A stretch of 11,079 nt of DNA from Nitrososphaerales archaeon TH1177 (GTDB taxonomy: Archaea; Thermoproteota; Nitrososphaeria; Nitrososphaerales; Nitrososphaeraceae). Shown here one piece after another: positions 5,918 to 11,079 of this stretch. The notes below the pieces were generated by a model. It was given only the letters and a program-made list of their open reading frames with translations. It made no database searches and was not told where the DNA came from. Both the position numbers and the translations under genes were made by a program. Within the stretch, counting starts at the first letter, position 1. The number at the start of each line of letters is the position of its first letter. Location: contig JAATVJ010000187.1 of NCBI GenBank assembly GCA_014523515.1, positions 1 to 11,079 on the forward strand. Reading direction: 5' to 3'.

Positions 5918-6193
5918 ATGGTATACAGGTTACAGAATTCAGACGTTTATTACGTAGAATCTGAAACTTGCGACAATATATACTACTTTGTAAAATATGT
6001 TTTTGACGTTCTAGAATTCTGTTCTTGCAAGGATTATGAATCAAAGAGAACAGAAAAAGGTAAGCATTTACACGCTGTGGAATACTCGCTATGGTTTGGA
6101 ACCATGAAAGATATGGACAAACTACCAGTAGAAGCAAAAAGAGACAATACGATTTATGCAAAGTCACATCTAGAAGACGACTATTCATTTTGA
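5918..6193 (+). CDS. SWIM-like zinc-finger protein, one ligand replaced
   Basis: From the ATG at 5918 the protein has 91 residues: strands (VYYVESETCDNIYYFVKY), then FCSCKDYESKRTEKGKHLHAVEY, then a conserved-looking tail DKLPVEAKR and a DDYSF end. The middle matches a SWIM finger (CxC...CxH) with C35, C37 and H50, but position 48, expected Cys, is Gly. SWIM domains bind nucleic acid or protein; this one may bind zinc poorly. The frame is open upstream to about 5772, and the residues before the ATG (GKGRAIALSRMVYRLQN) look native, so the true protein probably begins earlier, although no ATG/GTG/TTG lies in frame there. It heads a five-gene operon divergent from the AbrB gene. Confidence 0.65.
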   Translation: MVYRLQNSDVYYVESETCDNIYYFVKYVFDVLEFCSCKDYESKRTEKGKHLHAVEYSLWFGTMKDMDKLPVEAKRDNTIYAKSHLEDDYSF

Positions 6194-6222
6194 TTTTTAG
6201 TAATAGGTGAAAGATAAGAGAT

Positions 6223-6351
6223 ATGATACTTGAATTAATGGCAATAAATGTAGCAATTCTAAACGGTATTATAATTTATTTTGTGGTAAGTACAACATTA
6301 GAAGATTATTTAAGTAAAAGAAAAAGAAGGAAGGAGGTTGTTGTTATATAA
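6223..6351 (+). CDS. Small single-pass membrane protein (42 residues)
   Basis: ATG at 6223-6225, TAA at 6349-6351. One hydrophobic helix (MAINVAILNGIIIYFVV) is followed by a basic tail (SKRKRRKE). The start is 29 bases after the SWIM stop, with a GGTGA motif 12-16 bases upstream. The stop abuts the ATG of the next gene at 6352. This tight packing, together with the clean helix/basic-tail design, supports a real gene in the operon. It resembles in layout, not in sequence, the 40-residue membrane protein at 3933-4055. Function unknown. Confidence 0.5.
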   Translation: MILELMAINVAILNGIIIYFVVSTTLEDYLSKRKRRKEVVVI

Positions 6352-6647
6352 ATGATTTCTTCTAATATTGATAACAATAACAATAACTTTACAATCAAAG
6401 ACAACTCCTCTGATATAGCGTCTTTTCTACCAAAATATCTGATAGAACCCCTAACAATGCTGGCAAGGATTAGAAATACAGGCGAATTGACGATTATGTA
6501 ATTCATATGGTACAAGAAGAGATCATATCCATAAGAGAAGGTAATCAAGGAGACAAAGATCTTGGTCAAGATATTATCAAATATTTGCAGAGGTTAGGAG
6601 TTACTGACAATATTTCAGATTCAAAGAGTAAGGAAGATTTGAAATGA
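6352..6647 (+). pseudogene. Frameshifted operon gene, about 97 codons
   Basis: Two frames make one protein-like sequence. The first, from ATG 6352, has an Asn-rich start and then FLPKYLIEPLTMLARIRNTG, ending in a TAA at 6499-6501. The second frame, open from 6474, reads IDDYVIHMVQEEIISIREGN and continues to the TGA at 6645-6647; it also holds its own ATG at 6507. A one-base change at about 6475-6490 would join ARIRNTG to IDDYVIHMVQEE. The second half overlaps the next gene by an ATGA junction (6644-6647), which shows normal operon spacing and argues that the joined gene was once intact. Family and function are not recognised. Sequence error is a possible cause. Confidence 0.55.
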
Positions 6648-7003
6648 TGATATCGATAAAGAAGAAGAGAAGAAGTAGTAGTAAGAATATTGATACAACA
6701 ACAAAAGAATCAATTACATTAAGACAACAAATCAAAGAGCTCATTGACATTATAGGATATAGAGAACAACCAATTTACAGAGAATGTTGTTTAGACGATA
6801 TCTGTAAAGTCTTGCAAGAACATATTGATGCAAAAATCCATAACTGGATAGAATCATTTGAACACAACCAGCTAAAAGAAAAAGAATGGATAGAGAAGGC
6901 AGACTGTCAGGTATTCTACGATATTCACCACTCTATGAAAGTGTATTCAAATGGTGCAGCTCATGCTCTCCAGTTCTTGAAAGATGAATTGGTTGAGAAA
7001 TAA
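6644..7003 (+). CDS. Unknown 119-residue operon protein
   Basis: ATG at 6644 overlaps the preceding stop by four bases, so translation is probably coupled; a second ATG follows directly. The N-terminus is very basic (ISIKKKRRSSSK), then come QIKELIDIIGYREQPIYREC, a C-C-L-D-D patch, and a helical middle (EHIDAKIHNWIESFEHNQL). The C-terminus is YDIHHSMKVYSNGAAHALQF plus a short charged tail. His and Cys are scattered and do not form a clear zinc motif. There is no membrane segment. The stop is two bases before the next ATG. I do not recognise the family; association with the SWIM and RHH-like genes suggests a nucleic-acid-related accessory role. Confidence 0.6.
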   Translation: MMISIKKKRRSSSKNIDTTTKESITLRQQIKELIDIIGYREQPIYRECCLDDICKVLQEHIDAKIHNWIESFEHNQLKEKEWIEKADCQVFYDIHHSMKVYSNGAAHALQFLKDELVEK

Positions 7004-7005
7004 AA

Positions 7006-7308
7006 ATGGGTAGACGATTCGGCAATAAGGCTCCAGTCCCTAAAACTACCTGGGCAATTTTTCCAGAACTGGATCAAATAGTAACAAGGGTAAAACTAAG
7101 ACACCATACAATTGACGACTTTATGACAAAAGTGTTTGAACAATGGCTAGAATGGAGAGATACAATATCATTTATGGAAGATGCTTACAACAAGCAATCT
7201 AAAATGAATTCAGATTATGTAAAGGAAATAGAAAGATTAAATCAACGTTTACAACAATACGAACAACAACAAGAACAGCAAAATTTAACTACTAAATCTA
7301 TTTTATAA
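7006..7308 (+). CDS. RHH-like N-terminal domain with coiled-coil tail
   Basis: A 100-residue protein, last gene of the operon, starting two bases after the previous stop. Residues about 14-50 (TTWAIFPELDQIVTRVKL, then TIDDFMTKVFEQWLEWRD) fit a short strand followed by two helices, as in ribbon-helix-helix DNA-binding proteins. Residues about 60-92 form a Gln/Glu-rich coiled coil (YVKEIERLNQRLQQYEQQQE). The layout suggests a dimeric DNA-binding protein, for example a plasmid partition or repression factor; this is inference from shape, not from a family match. It is followed by an AT palindrome that may end the transcript. Confidence 0.6.
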   Translation: MGRRFGNKAPVPKTTWAIFPELDQIVTRVKLRHHTIDDFMTKVFEQWLEWRDTISFMEDAYNKQSKMNSDYVKEIERLNQRLQQYEQQQEQQNLTTKSIL

Positions 7309-7322
7309 TTTTATAAAATTAT
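7305..7322. repeat. 18-bp perfect AT palindrome at the operon end
   Basis: ATAATTTTATAAAATTAT is its own reverse complement and overlaps the stop of the last operon gene. Its first 15 bases recur at 7621-7635. It could be a weak terminator or chance in AT-rich DNA. Confidence 0.4.
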
Positions 7323-7337
7323 GTATATAGAATTTAA

Positions 7338-7563
7338 TTATTTATTGGATTCAATATTTTTATTTTTATAGTTTTGTGTGAAACCAATTGATTGACAGAT
7401 ATCAATGAATTTTTTATCAAACCTTAATGGATTTACTGTTGGACCTGGATACGGAACTGAGTTCCGTAACTGATCCCATGTTCCATTTTTATTATTTCCG
7501 AAACAATTATCTATACTCTTAACATCTTGAATTATTTTTTCTTTCTTATATCCTACCTTTCAT
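7338..7563 (-). pseudogene. Unknown ORF with a start-proximal frameshift
   Basis: On the minus strand an open frame of 72 codons ends at TAA 7338-7340 and has no usable start. An ATG at 7561-7563 is one base out of phase; removing one base from ATGAAAGGTAGG would give a protein starting MKVGYKKEKIIQDVKS. The body (NGTWDQLRNSVPYPGPTV, then RFDKKFIDICQSIGFTQNY) has a protein-like mix with Trp, Pro and Tyr. A TATA-like tract (7600-7620) lies upstream on the same strand. The family is not recognised. The rest of 7309-7742 is AT-rich with two palindromes and no other gene. Confidence 0.5.
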
Positions 7564-7611
7564 AAATTAGTATTATTATTATTATTATTTAATTTATAAC
7601 TTTAATATATA

Positions 7612-7631
7612 TATAAAATTATAATTTTATA
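7612..7631. repeat. 20-bp perfect AT palindrome
   Basis: The bases 7612-7631 equal their own reverse complement (TATAAAATTATAATTTTATA). With the palindrome at 7305-7322 it brackets the frameshifted minus-strand ORF. It also overlaps that ORF's promoter region. Confidence 0.4.
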
Positions 7632-7742
7632 AAATAGATTTGTTATTTCTCTAGCGATATATTATTTAATAACAATTAATCTTTTTTGTAAGCATCTATA
7701 GATAGATTATTATGATTTTACTGATTTGGTGACAATGTACAT

Positions 7743-7985
7743 ATGGTCTGTAAAGGAATATTTTCACGTCATAAAGCAATGAGACCTACAAATGGAGGCA
7801 TGCGCTATTTGAGAGGACAAAAACGCTGTCAAGTTTGTCAGGTTTTCATTTATTGGCGAGATTCATACTGCCCTTGTTGTGGCTATAAATTAGGAGTCAA
7901 TCCAAGGAATAGTAAATTTAAACTAACGTTAAGAAGTAAAAATAATAAGAAACAACAAGAGTCTATTACTAATCTACTAGCTTGA
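7743..7985 (+). CDS. Zinc-ribbon protein of thaumarchaeal type
   Basis: An 80-residue basic protein. The N-terminus MVCKGIFSRHKAMRP and the segment GQKRCQVCQVFIYWRDSYCPCCGYKLG are a pattern I recall as recurrent in Nitrososphaerales genomes. C29-x2-C32 and C43-x2-C46 form a zinc ribbon; C3 and C45 are extra. The C-terminal half is Lys/Arg/Asn rich and probably disordered, suited to nucleic-acid contact. A GGTGA motif lies 8-12 bases before the ATG. It is a single gene in a gene-poor zone, with 13-base direct repeats (CTCTAGCGATATA) at 7649-7661 and 8213-8225 on either side. Exact role unknown; transcription- or replication-related zinc ribbons are the usual guess for such proteins. Confidence 0.8.
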   Translation: MVCKGIFSRHKAMRPTNGGMRYLRGQKRCQVCQVFIYWRDSYCPCCGYKLGVNPRNSKFKLTLRSKNNKKQQESITNLLA

Positions 7986-8007
7986 TTTTTTTATTAATTA
8001 ATTAATA

Positions 8008-8343
8008 CTGATATTCAAAGTAAATAAAGAGATTGAGAAATTAATAAATAAATCAATTCCCACTAAGATTTTACCTTCAATCACAAAAGAATTAGGCAAA
8101 CAAACTTTTGCAGATAGTCACAACCTTCTCTTTTCTCCTCTCCTATATAGAAGTGGTATTCATTAGTAGGGAGGAGGGAGAAGGGGCTATGACTTTTATT
8201 AATTAATAATTACTCTAGCGATATAAATTAAGAAAGAAGAAGAAAAATATAAAGCTAAAGCAGTCGTATTTGAATTTGTTAGATTAGAGAGAATGTTTAA
8301 AGTTAAAAAAATAGCATTGGAAGATATTGGATTACAGGTATAA
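8008..8343 (+). pseudogene. Possible gene remnant interrupted by a hairpin element
   Basis: Two protein-like pieces lie in the same frame. The first (8008-8115) reads KVNKEIEKLINKSIP, then TKILPSITKELGKQTFADS. The second (8227-8343) contains KYKAKAVVFEFVRLERMFKV and ends KKIALEDIGLQV before a TAA. The 8116-8226 segment between them holds stops and the purine/pyrimidine hairpin. No ATG start fits. It may be one small gene split by insertion of that element. The evidence is compositional only. Confidence 0.3.
8116..8194. repeat. Element 0: polypyrimidine/polypurine hairpin with GGCTATGAC arm
   Basis: AGTCA (8116-8120) pairs with TGACT (8190-8194), and CCTTCTC plus TCTCCTC in the left arm pair with GAGGAGGG and GAGAAGG in the right arm. 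The right end GGGGCTATGACTTTT resembles the GGCTATGGCTTT arm of the other elements. Divergent member of the family. Confidence 0.45.
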
Positions 8344-8426
8344 GTAAAAGTATATAATTTTACATATTTTGATAGTATTATACAAGTTACCTATCTACCA
8401 TCTATATCTATATCTAACATCAATAT

Positions 8427-8482
8427 GCCATAACCTCCAAAAAAAATACGCTCCTACAACTCTAGAATGAGGCTATGGCTTT
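8427..8482. repeat. Element A: inverted GCCATAACC / GGCTATGGC pair
   Basis: Left arm GCCATAACCTCC (8427-8438), right arm GAGGCTATGGC from 8469 followed by TTT, 30 bases apart. The arms match as an imperfect inverted repeat. Confidence 0.6.
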
Positions 8483-8589
8483 ACTAGATAAATTCAGATC
8501 GTTTTTAAATTATTATATATTATTATATATTTTATTATCAATAATTTATGTACCAAAAGAATAATAGAAAAAAAGCCAGTAGTTTGTTT

Positions 8590-8653
8590 GCCATAGCCTC
8601 CACCCTCTCTACTGTTTTGGGCTATCACTAGAAAGAAAGATGGCTATGGCTTT
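8590..8653. repeat. Element B: inverted GCCATAGCC / GGCTATGGC pair
   Basis: Left arm GCCATAGCCTCC (8590-8601) and right arm GGCTATGGCTTT (8642-8653); the nine core bases are perfect inverted copies. A third partial arm GGGCTATC lies inside at 8619-8626. Confidence 0.65.
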
Positions 8654-8743
8654 CAATTAATAATATAAAATTTATCTCAAATTACTAAATAATTTCTTGA
8701 TGATATATTATATAACCAGAAAAAATCTTCAAATTACATCCTA

Positions 8744-8912
8744 AAACCATAGCCTTCTATGTTACTATACTGACTAGCCAAATTTTGCATATTCTAGATA
8801 TATGGAAAATGGTGATTTTCAAGCATAATTACCTATCTTATCAGGAAGAATTTGTAAACGAATTTTAGTTAGTCAGTATAATTGCCCACTATAAAGGGAT
8901 GGCTATGGCTTA
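8744..8912. repeat. Element C: long element with nested inverted repeats
   Basis: Outer arms are CCATAGCC (8747-8754) and GGCTATGG (8901-8908). Inside them TATACTGACTA (8767-8777) and TAGTCAGTATA (8870-8880) are an 11-base perfect inverted pair. In the centre GAAAAT-GGTG-ATTTTC (about 8805-8820) is a small perfect stem. The right arm ends 14 bases beyond the stop of the response-regulator gene. Confidence 0.6.
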
Positions 8913-8925
8913 GTATTAAAAGGAA

Positions 8926-9309
8926 TTAGAGTTTATCACTATGAGAAATAGATTTTGATATACTTTCATTTACTGCACTAATTAATTTATATATCGATAC
9001 ACGTTTTTTAAGAATATTAAATTTATAATTACATTTCAAGTTAGCAAAATAATCACTCATTATAATTACATTTAGTTTTGGATTTATTTCTAAGAGTTTG
9101 GTGCCAAGAAATAATCCATTCATATCAGGCATTTTGTCATCTGTTATTACTAACGAATATTTATTTGGATTTTCCTTAATATGTTCATATGCCAAAACTG
9201 TGTCAGTAAAACAAGAAACATTATCATATCCACTCATCTTTAAAGCCTCACTATACAAATTTAACAAATCTGGATCATCATCTACTATGGCTATAGATAT
9301 AGTAAACAT
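8926..9309 (-). CDS. Stand-alone response-regulator receiver
   Basis: A 127-residue protein that is only a CheY-like receiver domain. The acidic cluster is D10-D11-D12 after strand 1 (ISIAIVDDD), the phospho-acceptor is D57 in LVITDDKMPDMNG, the switch Ser is S85 (VIIMSD) and the conserved Lys is at 101/102. The usual Lys-Pro is Lys-Lys-Arg here, and the last helix is short. It has no output domain, so it would relay signal by protein contact after phosphorylation by a histidine kinase, none of which is in the window. ATG at 9307-9309, with a TATA-like box 30-40 bases upstream. It sits alone among the GGCTATGGC elements. Confidence 0.85.
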   Translation of the reverse strand: MFTISIAIVDDDPDLLNLYSEALKMSGYDNVSCFTDTVLAYEHIKENPNKYSLVITDDKMPDMNGLFLGTKLLEINPKLNVIIMSDYFANLKCNYKFNILKKRVSIYKLISAVNESISKSISHSDKL

Positions 9310-9335
9310 TCTAGACTAGAGATTTAAACATAAAA

Positions 9336-9352
9336 AATCTATTTAAGTATGA
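9336..9352 (-). promoter_or_regulatory. TATA box for the response regulator
   Basis: The minus strand reads CATACTTAAATAGATTT, centred about 35 bases upstream of the ATG at 9309, fitting a short-leader archaeal promoter. Confidence 0.4.
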
Positions 9353-9552
9353 TTTGTATATGTTCTCTTCTCTTTTGTTTGAAAATTTTGCTTATACAAT
9401 CTAACTTAAAGCAGTTAAAGAACAAACCAACAAAAAAATTAAGGATTTATCTGAAAAATAATAAATAGCACATTTAATAATCTTTTGCTTACTCTAATAA
9501 CTAAATGATATAAGCCGGTCCATATTAGAGATATTCAGACATATAGCTGTAT

Positions 9553-9610
9553 GCCATAGCCTTCTACATTGTTGTTGACATAGTAGGCTATGGCTTTCTC
9601 CTTTTACTAA
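9553..9610. repeat. Element D: inverted GCCATAGCC / GGCTATGGC pair
   Basis: Left arm GCCATAGCC (9553-9561), right arm GGCTATGGC (9586-9594), 24 bases apart, with CTAC/GTAG (9564-9567, 9583-9586) extending the pairing. The right arm continues TTTCTCCTTTTACTAA, nearly the same as the tail of element E. The rest of 9310-9858 is AT-rich and has no gene I can support. Confidence 0.65.
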
Positions 9611-9696
9611 TAAGACAGACAGCAGCAGGTAATTATTATTCTATAATTGATAAATAAAATGTTAATTATATTATATACCACAAGTAATCCAAAAAA

Positions 9697-9774
9697 AGCC
9701 ATAGTCTGCTGTCTAACTGTTGAACCGGTTTGCTCCTAAACAAAATGAGGGCTATGGCTTTCTTCTTTTACTAA
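9697..9774. repeat. Element E: inverted GCCATAGTC / GGCTATGGC pair
   Basis: Left arm AGCCATAGTC (9697-9706), right arm GGCTATGGCTTT (9750-9761) followed by CTTCTTTTACTAA, the same tail as element D with one change. CTGCTGTCT (9706-9714) is also an inverted copy of AGACAGCAG at 9617-9625, linking D and E. Confidence 0.65.
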
Positions 9775-9858
9775 CAGATTTTTATTTGATGTATGTCATA
9801 GATATATTATTATTAGTAACTTAAGTCACCAAGAATTGGCTTTTTTAGTAAAAGAAGA

Positions 9859-10245
9859 GTGAATCAAAGAGAATTAGAACAAAAAACAAAAGCAGTTAAA
9901 AGATATGGAGGAACTTCCTTGATAGTAATTGAAAGAACCTATGATCCTAGTATTATAGAAAATACAATTAAACCAAAAAATAAAGATCCTTTAGAATCAA
10001 GTCCTGGCTATATAGGATATCTTTGGAAAGGAAAGGATTCACTTAACCGAGCTCCTGATGAACTAATACCATTGGATTTTACTCCAATATATTTACCATA
10101 TCCTGATGACTGGAAAAAGATGTTTGGAACAAAAGGATTCTTAATAGCGATGCACGTTCCAATATCATTTGTAAAAGATAAGAATAGGATTACAAGAACA
10201 CTGTATCATATTGCAAAAACTGGAATTAATATAAAAAAAGAATGA
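9859..10245 (+). CDS. Unknown 128-residue protein
   Basis: The start is a GTG at 9859-9861, the only standard start in frame after the upstream stop; GAAGA just before it is a weak ribosome site. The protein begins with a charged helix (NQRELEQKTKAVKRYGG), then a strand SLIVIERTYDP, a Lys/Asn loop and a Pro/aromatic-rich stretch (GYIGYLWKGKDSLNRAPDEL, then FTPIYLPYPDDWKKMF). The strand GFLIAMHVPISFV and a basic C-terminus follow. There is no signal peptide, membrane helix or known catalytic motif. It looks like a compact soluble domain. It stands alone, with element E upstream. I do not recognise the family. Confidence 0.65.
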   Translation: MNQRELEQKTKAVKRYGGTSLIVIERTYDPSIIENTIKPKNKDPLESSPGYIGYLWKGKDSLNRAPDELIPLDFTPIYLPYPDDWKKMFGTKGFLIAMHVPISFVKDKNRITRTLYHIAKTGINIKKE

Positions 10246-10712
10246 AATTTCCTTAATGATATAAAAAATTTAGGCTATGATTATTCAAATAATACAATAA
10301 CAAATTCTTATAATAAATAAGATTAAAAACAGTATATTTACAAGATTTGCTTAATAAAAATAAAAATAAGTTGCTATAATAATAGATAATATTATTTTAT
10401 CTTTAAAAGCATTATATAAATTTTCATATATAAAATTAATAAGAAAAATTATTTATAGCAAAAATACAAAAAGCATTGTGATCTATTAAATTTCAATATA
10501 TTCTTTAAATTATATAATCTACCGTATGATTACAGGAAGAAATTAAATAACCATAAAATCTAAACTATTATAATAAACCTGTCAATAGGAAGAACTTGGT
10601 ATCTTACAAAATTATAAAAAAATTTTACACACTAATCGTTAAAAAATTGGATAAGCTTTATTGTAATTATATATAGAAATCTTAAATAGAAAACCATAAA
10701 TAGACCAAGTAA
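10246..10712. other. AT-rich non-coding region
   Basis: About 470 bases without a supportable gene on either strand. It holds one half-site TTAGGCTATGATT (about 10270-10282) like the repeat arms, many A/T runs, and, at its right end, the promoter of the secreted-protein gene. Nothing else stands out. Confidence 0.5.
10664..10690 (+). promoter_or_regulatory. TATA boxes for the secreted-protein gene
   Basis: TAATTATATATAG (10664-10676) and CTTAAATAGA (10681-10690) both resemble archaeal TATA boxes. The second lies about 27 bases before the ATG at 10713, which would make the transcript almost leaderless. Confidence 0.4.
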
Positions 10713-11079
10713 ATGTTATCTGTCATCATGACAGGTCTAAGGTACATCAAGTTTCTTTACCTTTTTATTATTATATCTTTTGTAAGTAGTATCTTTTTTA
10801 TATCTTCTATCGAATCATCTTTTGCACAGAAAGATAATGAAGATGACCAAGGTGACGATAAATTAATAGTTGAAGCACGTATCAATCTAGAAAATATAGA
10901 TATCGAAAATACAAAATTTATACGGGTTATTGGTTTTATAAATGGTGAAGAGAGCAAACAGGATATTCCTATATCGTCTATAGATAAGACTAAGAATAAT
11001 CTAAATGTTGAATTAAAAGTAAATAAAAAAAATGACATAGTTGAAGCAGATACACCAGACGAATTTTTTGTATGTGGAT
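10713..11079 (+). CDS. Secreted protein with signal peptide (3' end outside window)
   Basis: ATG at 10713-10715, with a second ATG at 10728. The N-terminus has a Lys-flanked hydrophobic stretch (YIKFLYLFIIISFVSSIFFI) and a likely cleavage site after SSFA in ESSFAQKDN, a Sec signal. The mature part begins with an acidic region (NEDDQGDDK) and goes on to a beta-rich domain (LIVEARINLENIDIENTKF, then FIRVIGFINGEE and DIVEADTPDEFFVCG) that is still open at the window end. I recall similar exported proteins in Nitrosocosmicus-type genomes, with no known function. It would act at the cell surface or outside. A 15-base dyad overlaps the second ATG. Confidence 0.75.
   Translation, partial: MLSVIMTGLRYIKFLYLFIIISFVSSIFFISSIESSFAQKDNEDDQGDDKLIVEARINLENIDIENTKFIRVIGFINGEESKQDIPISSIDKTKNNLNVELKVNKKNDIVEADTPDEFFVCG
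10720..10734. promoter_or_regulatory. 15-bp perfect dyad over the second ATG
   Basis: CTGTCAT-C-ATGACAG is a perfect 7-base inverted repeat with a one-base centre. It covers codons 3-7 of the secreted-protein gene, including the alternative ATG at 10728. It could be an operator or a coding coincidence. Confidence 0.35.

Larger units (their letters stand above)
7649..8225 (+). repeat. 13-bp direct repeats flanking the zinc-ribbon gene
   Basis: CTCTAGCGATATA occurs at 7649-7661 and again at 8213-8225. The segment between carries the zinc-ribbon gene and the first hairpin element. It could be a target-site duplication or recombination scar, or a shared regulatory site. Confidence 0.35.

Noticed and set aside
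5832..6188. Minus-strand 118-codon ORF over the SWIM gene
   Set aside because: It lies antisense to the SWIM-like gene, whose motifs and operon spacing are convincing.
6306..6569. Minus-strand hydrophobic 87-codon ORF
   Set aside because: Antisense to the operon; hydrophobic translations are expected opposite Asn/Lys/Asp-rich coding sequence.
9098..9319. Plus-strand ORF opposite the response regulator
   Set aside because: Shadow of a receiver domain with all key residues in place.
9410..9462. Short plus-strand frame reading KAVKEQTNKKIKDLSEK
   Set aside because: Too short, no start codon or promoter, and Lys-rich translation is expected from A-rich DNA.
8427..9761. GCCATAGCC/GGCTATGGC copies as a CRISPR array
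   Set aside because: Spacing is irregular, arms alternate in orientation, spacers are not unique regular units and no cas gene is present.
10757..11038. Minus-strand 93-codon ORF at the right end
   Set aside because: It is antisense to a signal-peptide protein with a good promoter and continuous frame; the minus translation is Ser/Phe/Ile rich, as expected of a shadow.

Overview
The window looks like a stretch of an AT-rich archaeal genome, most likely an ammonia-oxidising thaumarchaeon (Nitrososphaerales; Nitrosocosmicus-like is my best guess, from remembered family patterns only). Support comes from TATA-type promoter boxes close to start codons, two CBS-domain proteins, a DUF6659-like protein, a CxxC/CPCC zinc-ribbon protein, a SWIM-like protein, an AbrB-type regulator and a thaumarchaeal-style tyrosine integrase relic. 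I see no tRNA, rRNA, CRISPR array or transposase gene.

Left part (1-2500): the 3' end of a CBS-pair protein leaves the left edge, a two-CBS protein lies on the minus strand, and a badly decayed tyrosine recombinase (three in-frame stops, two frameshifts, no recognisable catalytic C-terminus) runs into a Thr/Asp/Asn-rich simple-repeat ORF that ends in a small ribbon-helix-helix-like domain.

Middle left, minus strand (2490-5710): a small Cys/His zinc-binding protein, a DUF6659-like protein, a DUF4760-like protein whose membrane anchor is cut off by a frameshift, an unrecorded 40-residue membrane protein, a zinc-finger pseudogene with two in-frame stops (a copy of its tail sits at 3298-3412), an unknown 213-residue protein, and an AbrB-like regulator followed by a 44-residue acidic ORF.

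Middle (5760-7308), plus strand: a compact operon diverges from the AbrB gene. It holds a SWIM-like protein lacking one zinc ligand, a 42-residue membrane protein, a frameshifted gene, a 119-residue unknown and a 100-residue RHH-like/coiled-coil protein, with 29-nt to overlapping junctions. AbrB regulator plus divergent operon of small unknown proteins is the best candidate for an undescribed accessory module, perhaps a plasmid- or virus-derived insertion.

Right part (7309-11079): a frameshifted minus-strand ORF between AT palindromes, a zinc-ribbon protein, and then a gene-poor zone with at least five, probably six, short elements bounded by inverted copies of GCCATAGCC/GGCTATGGC. These surround a stand-alone response-regulator receiver. 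An unknown 128-residue protein and the 5' end of a secreted protein close the window. Disrupted genes are so common that this is either a decaying genomic island or, for the homopolymer cases, partly sequence error.
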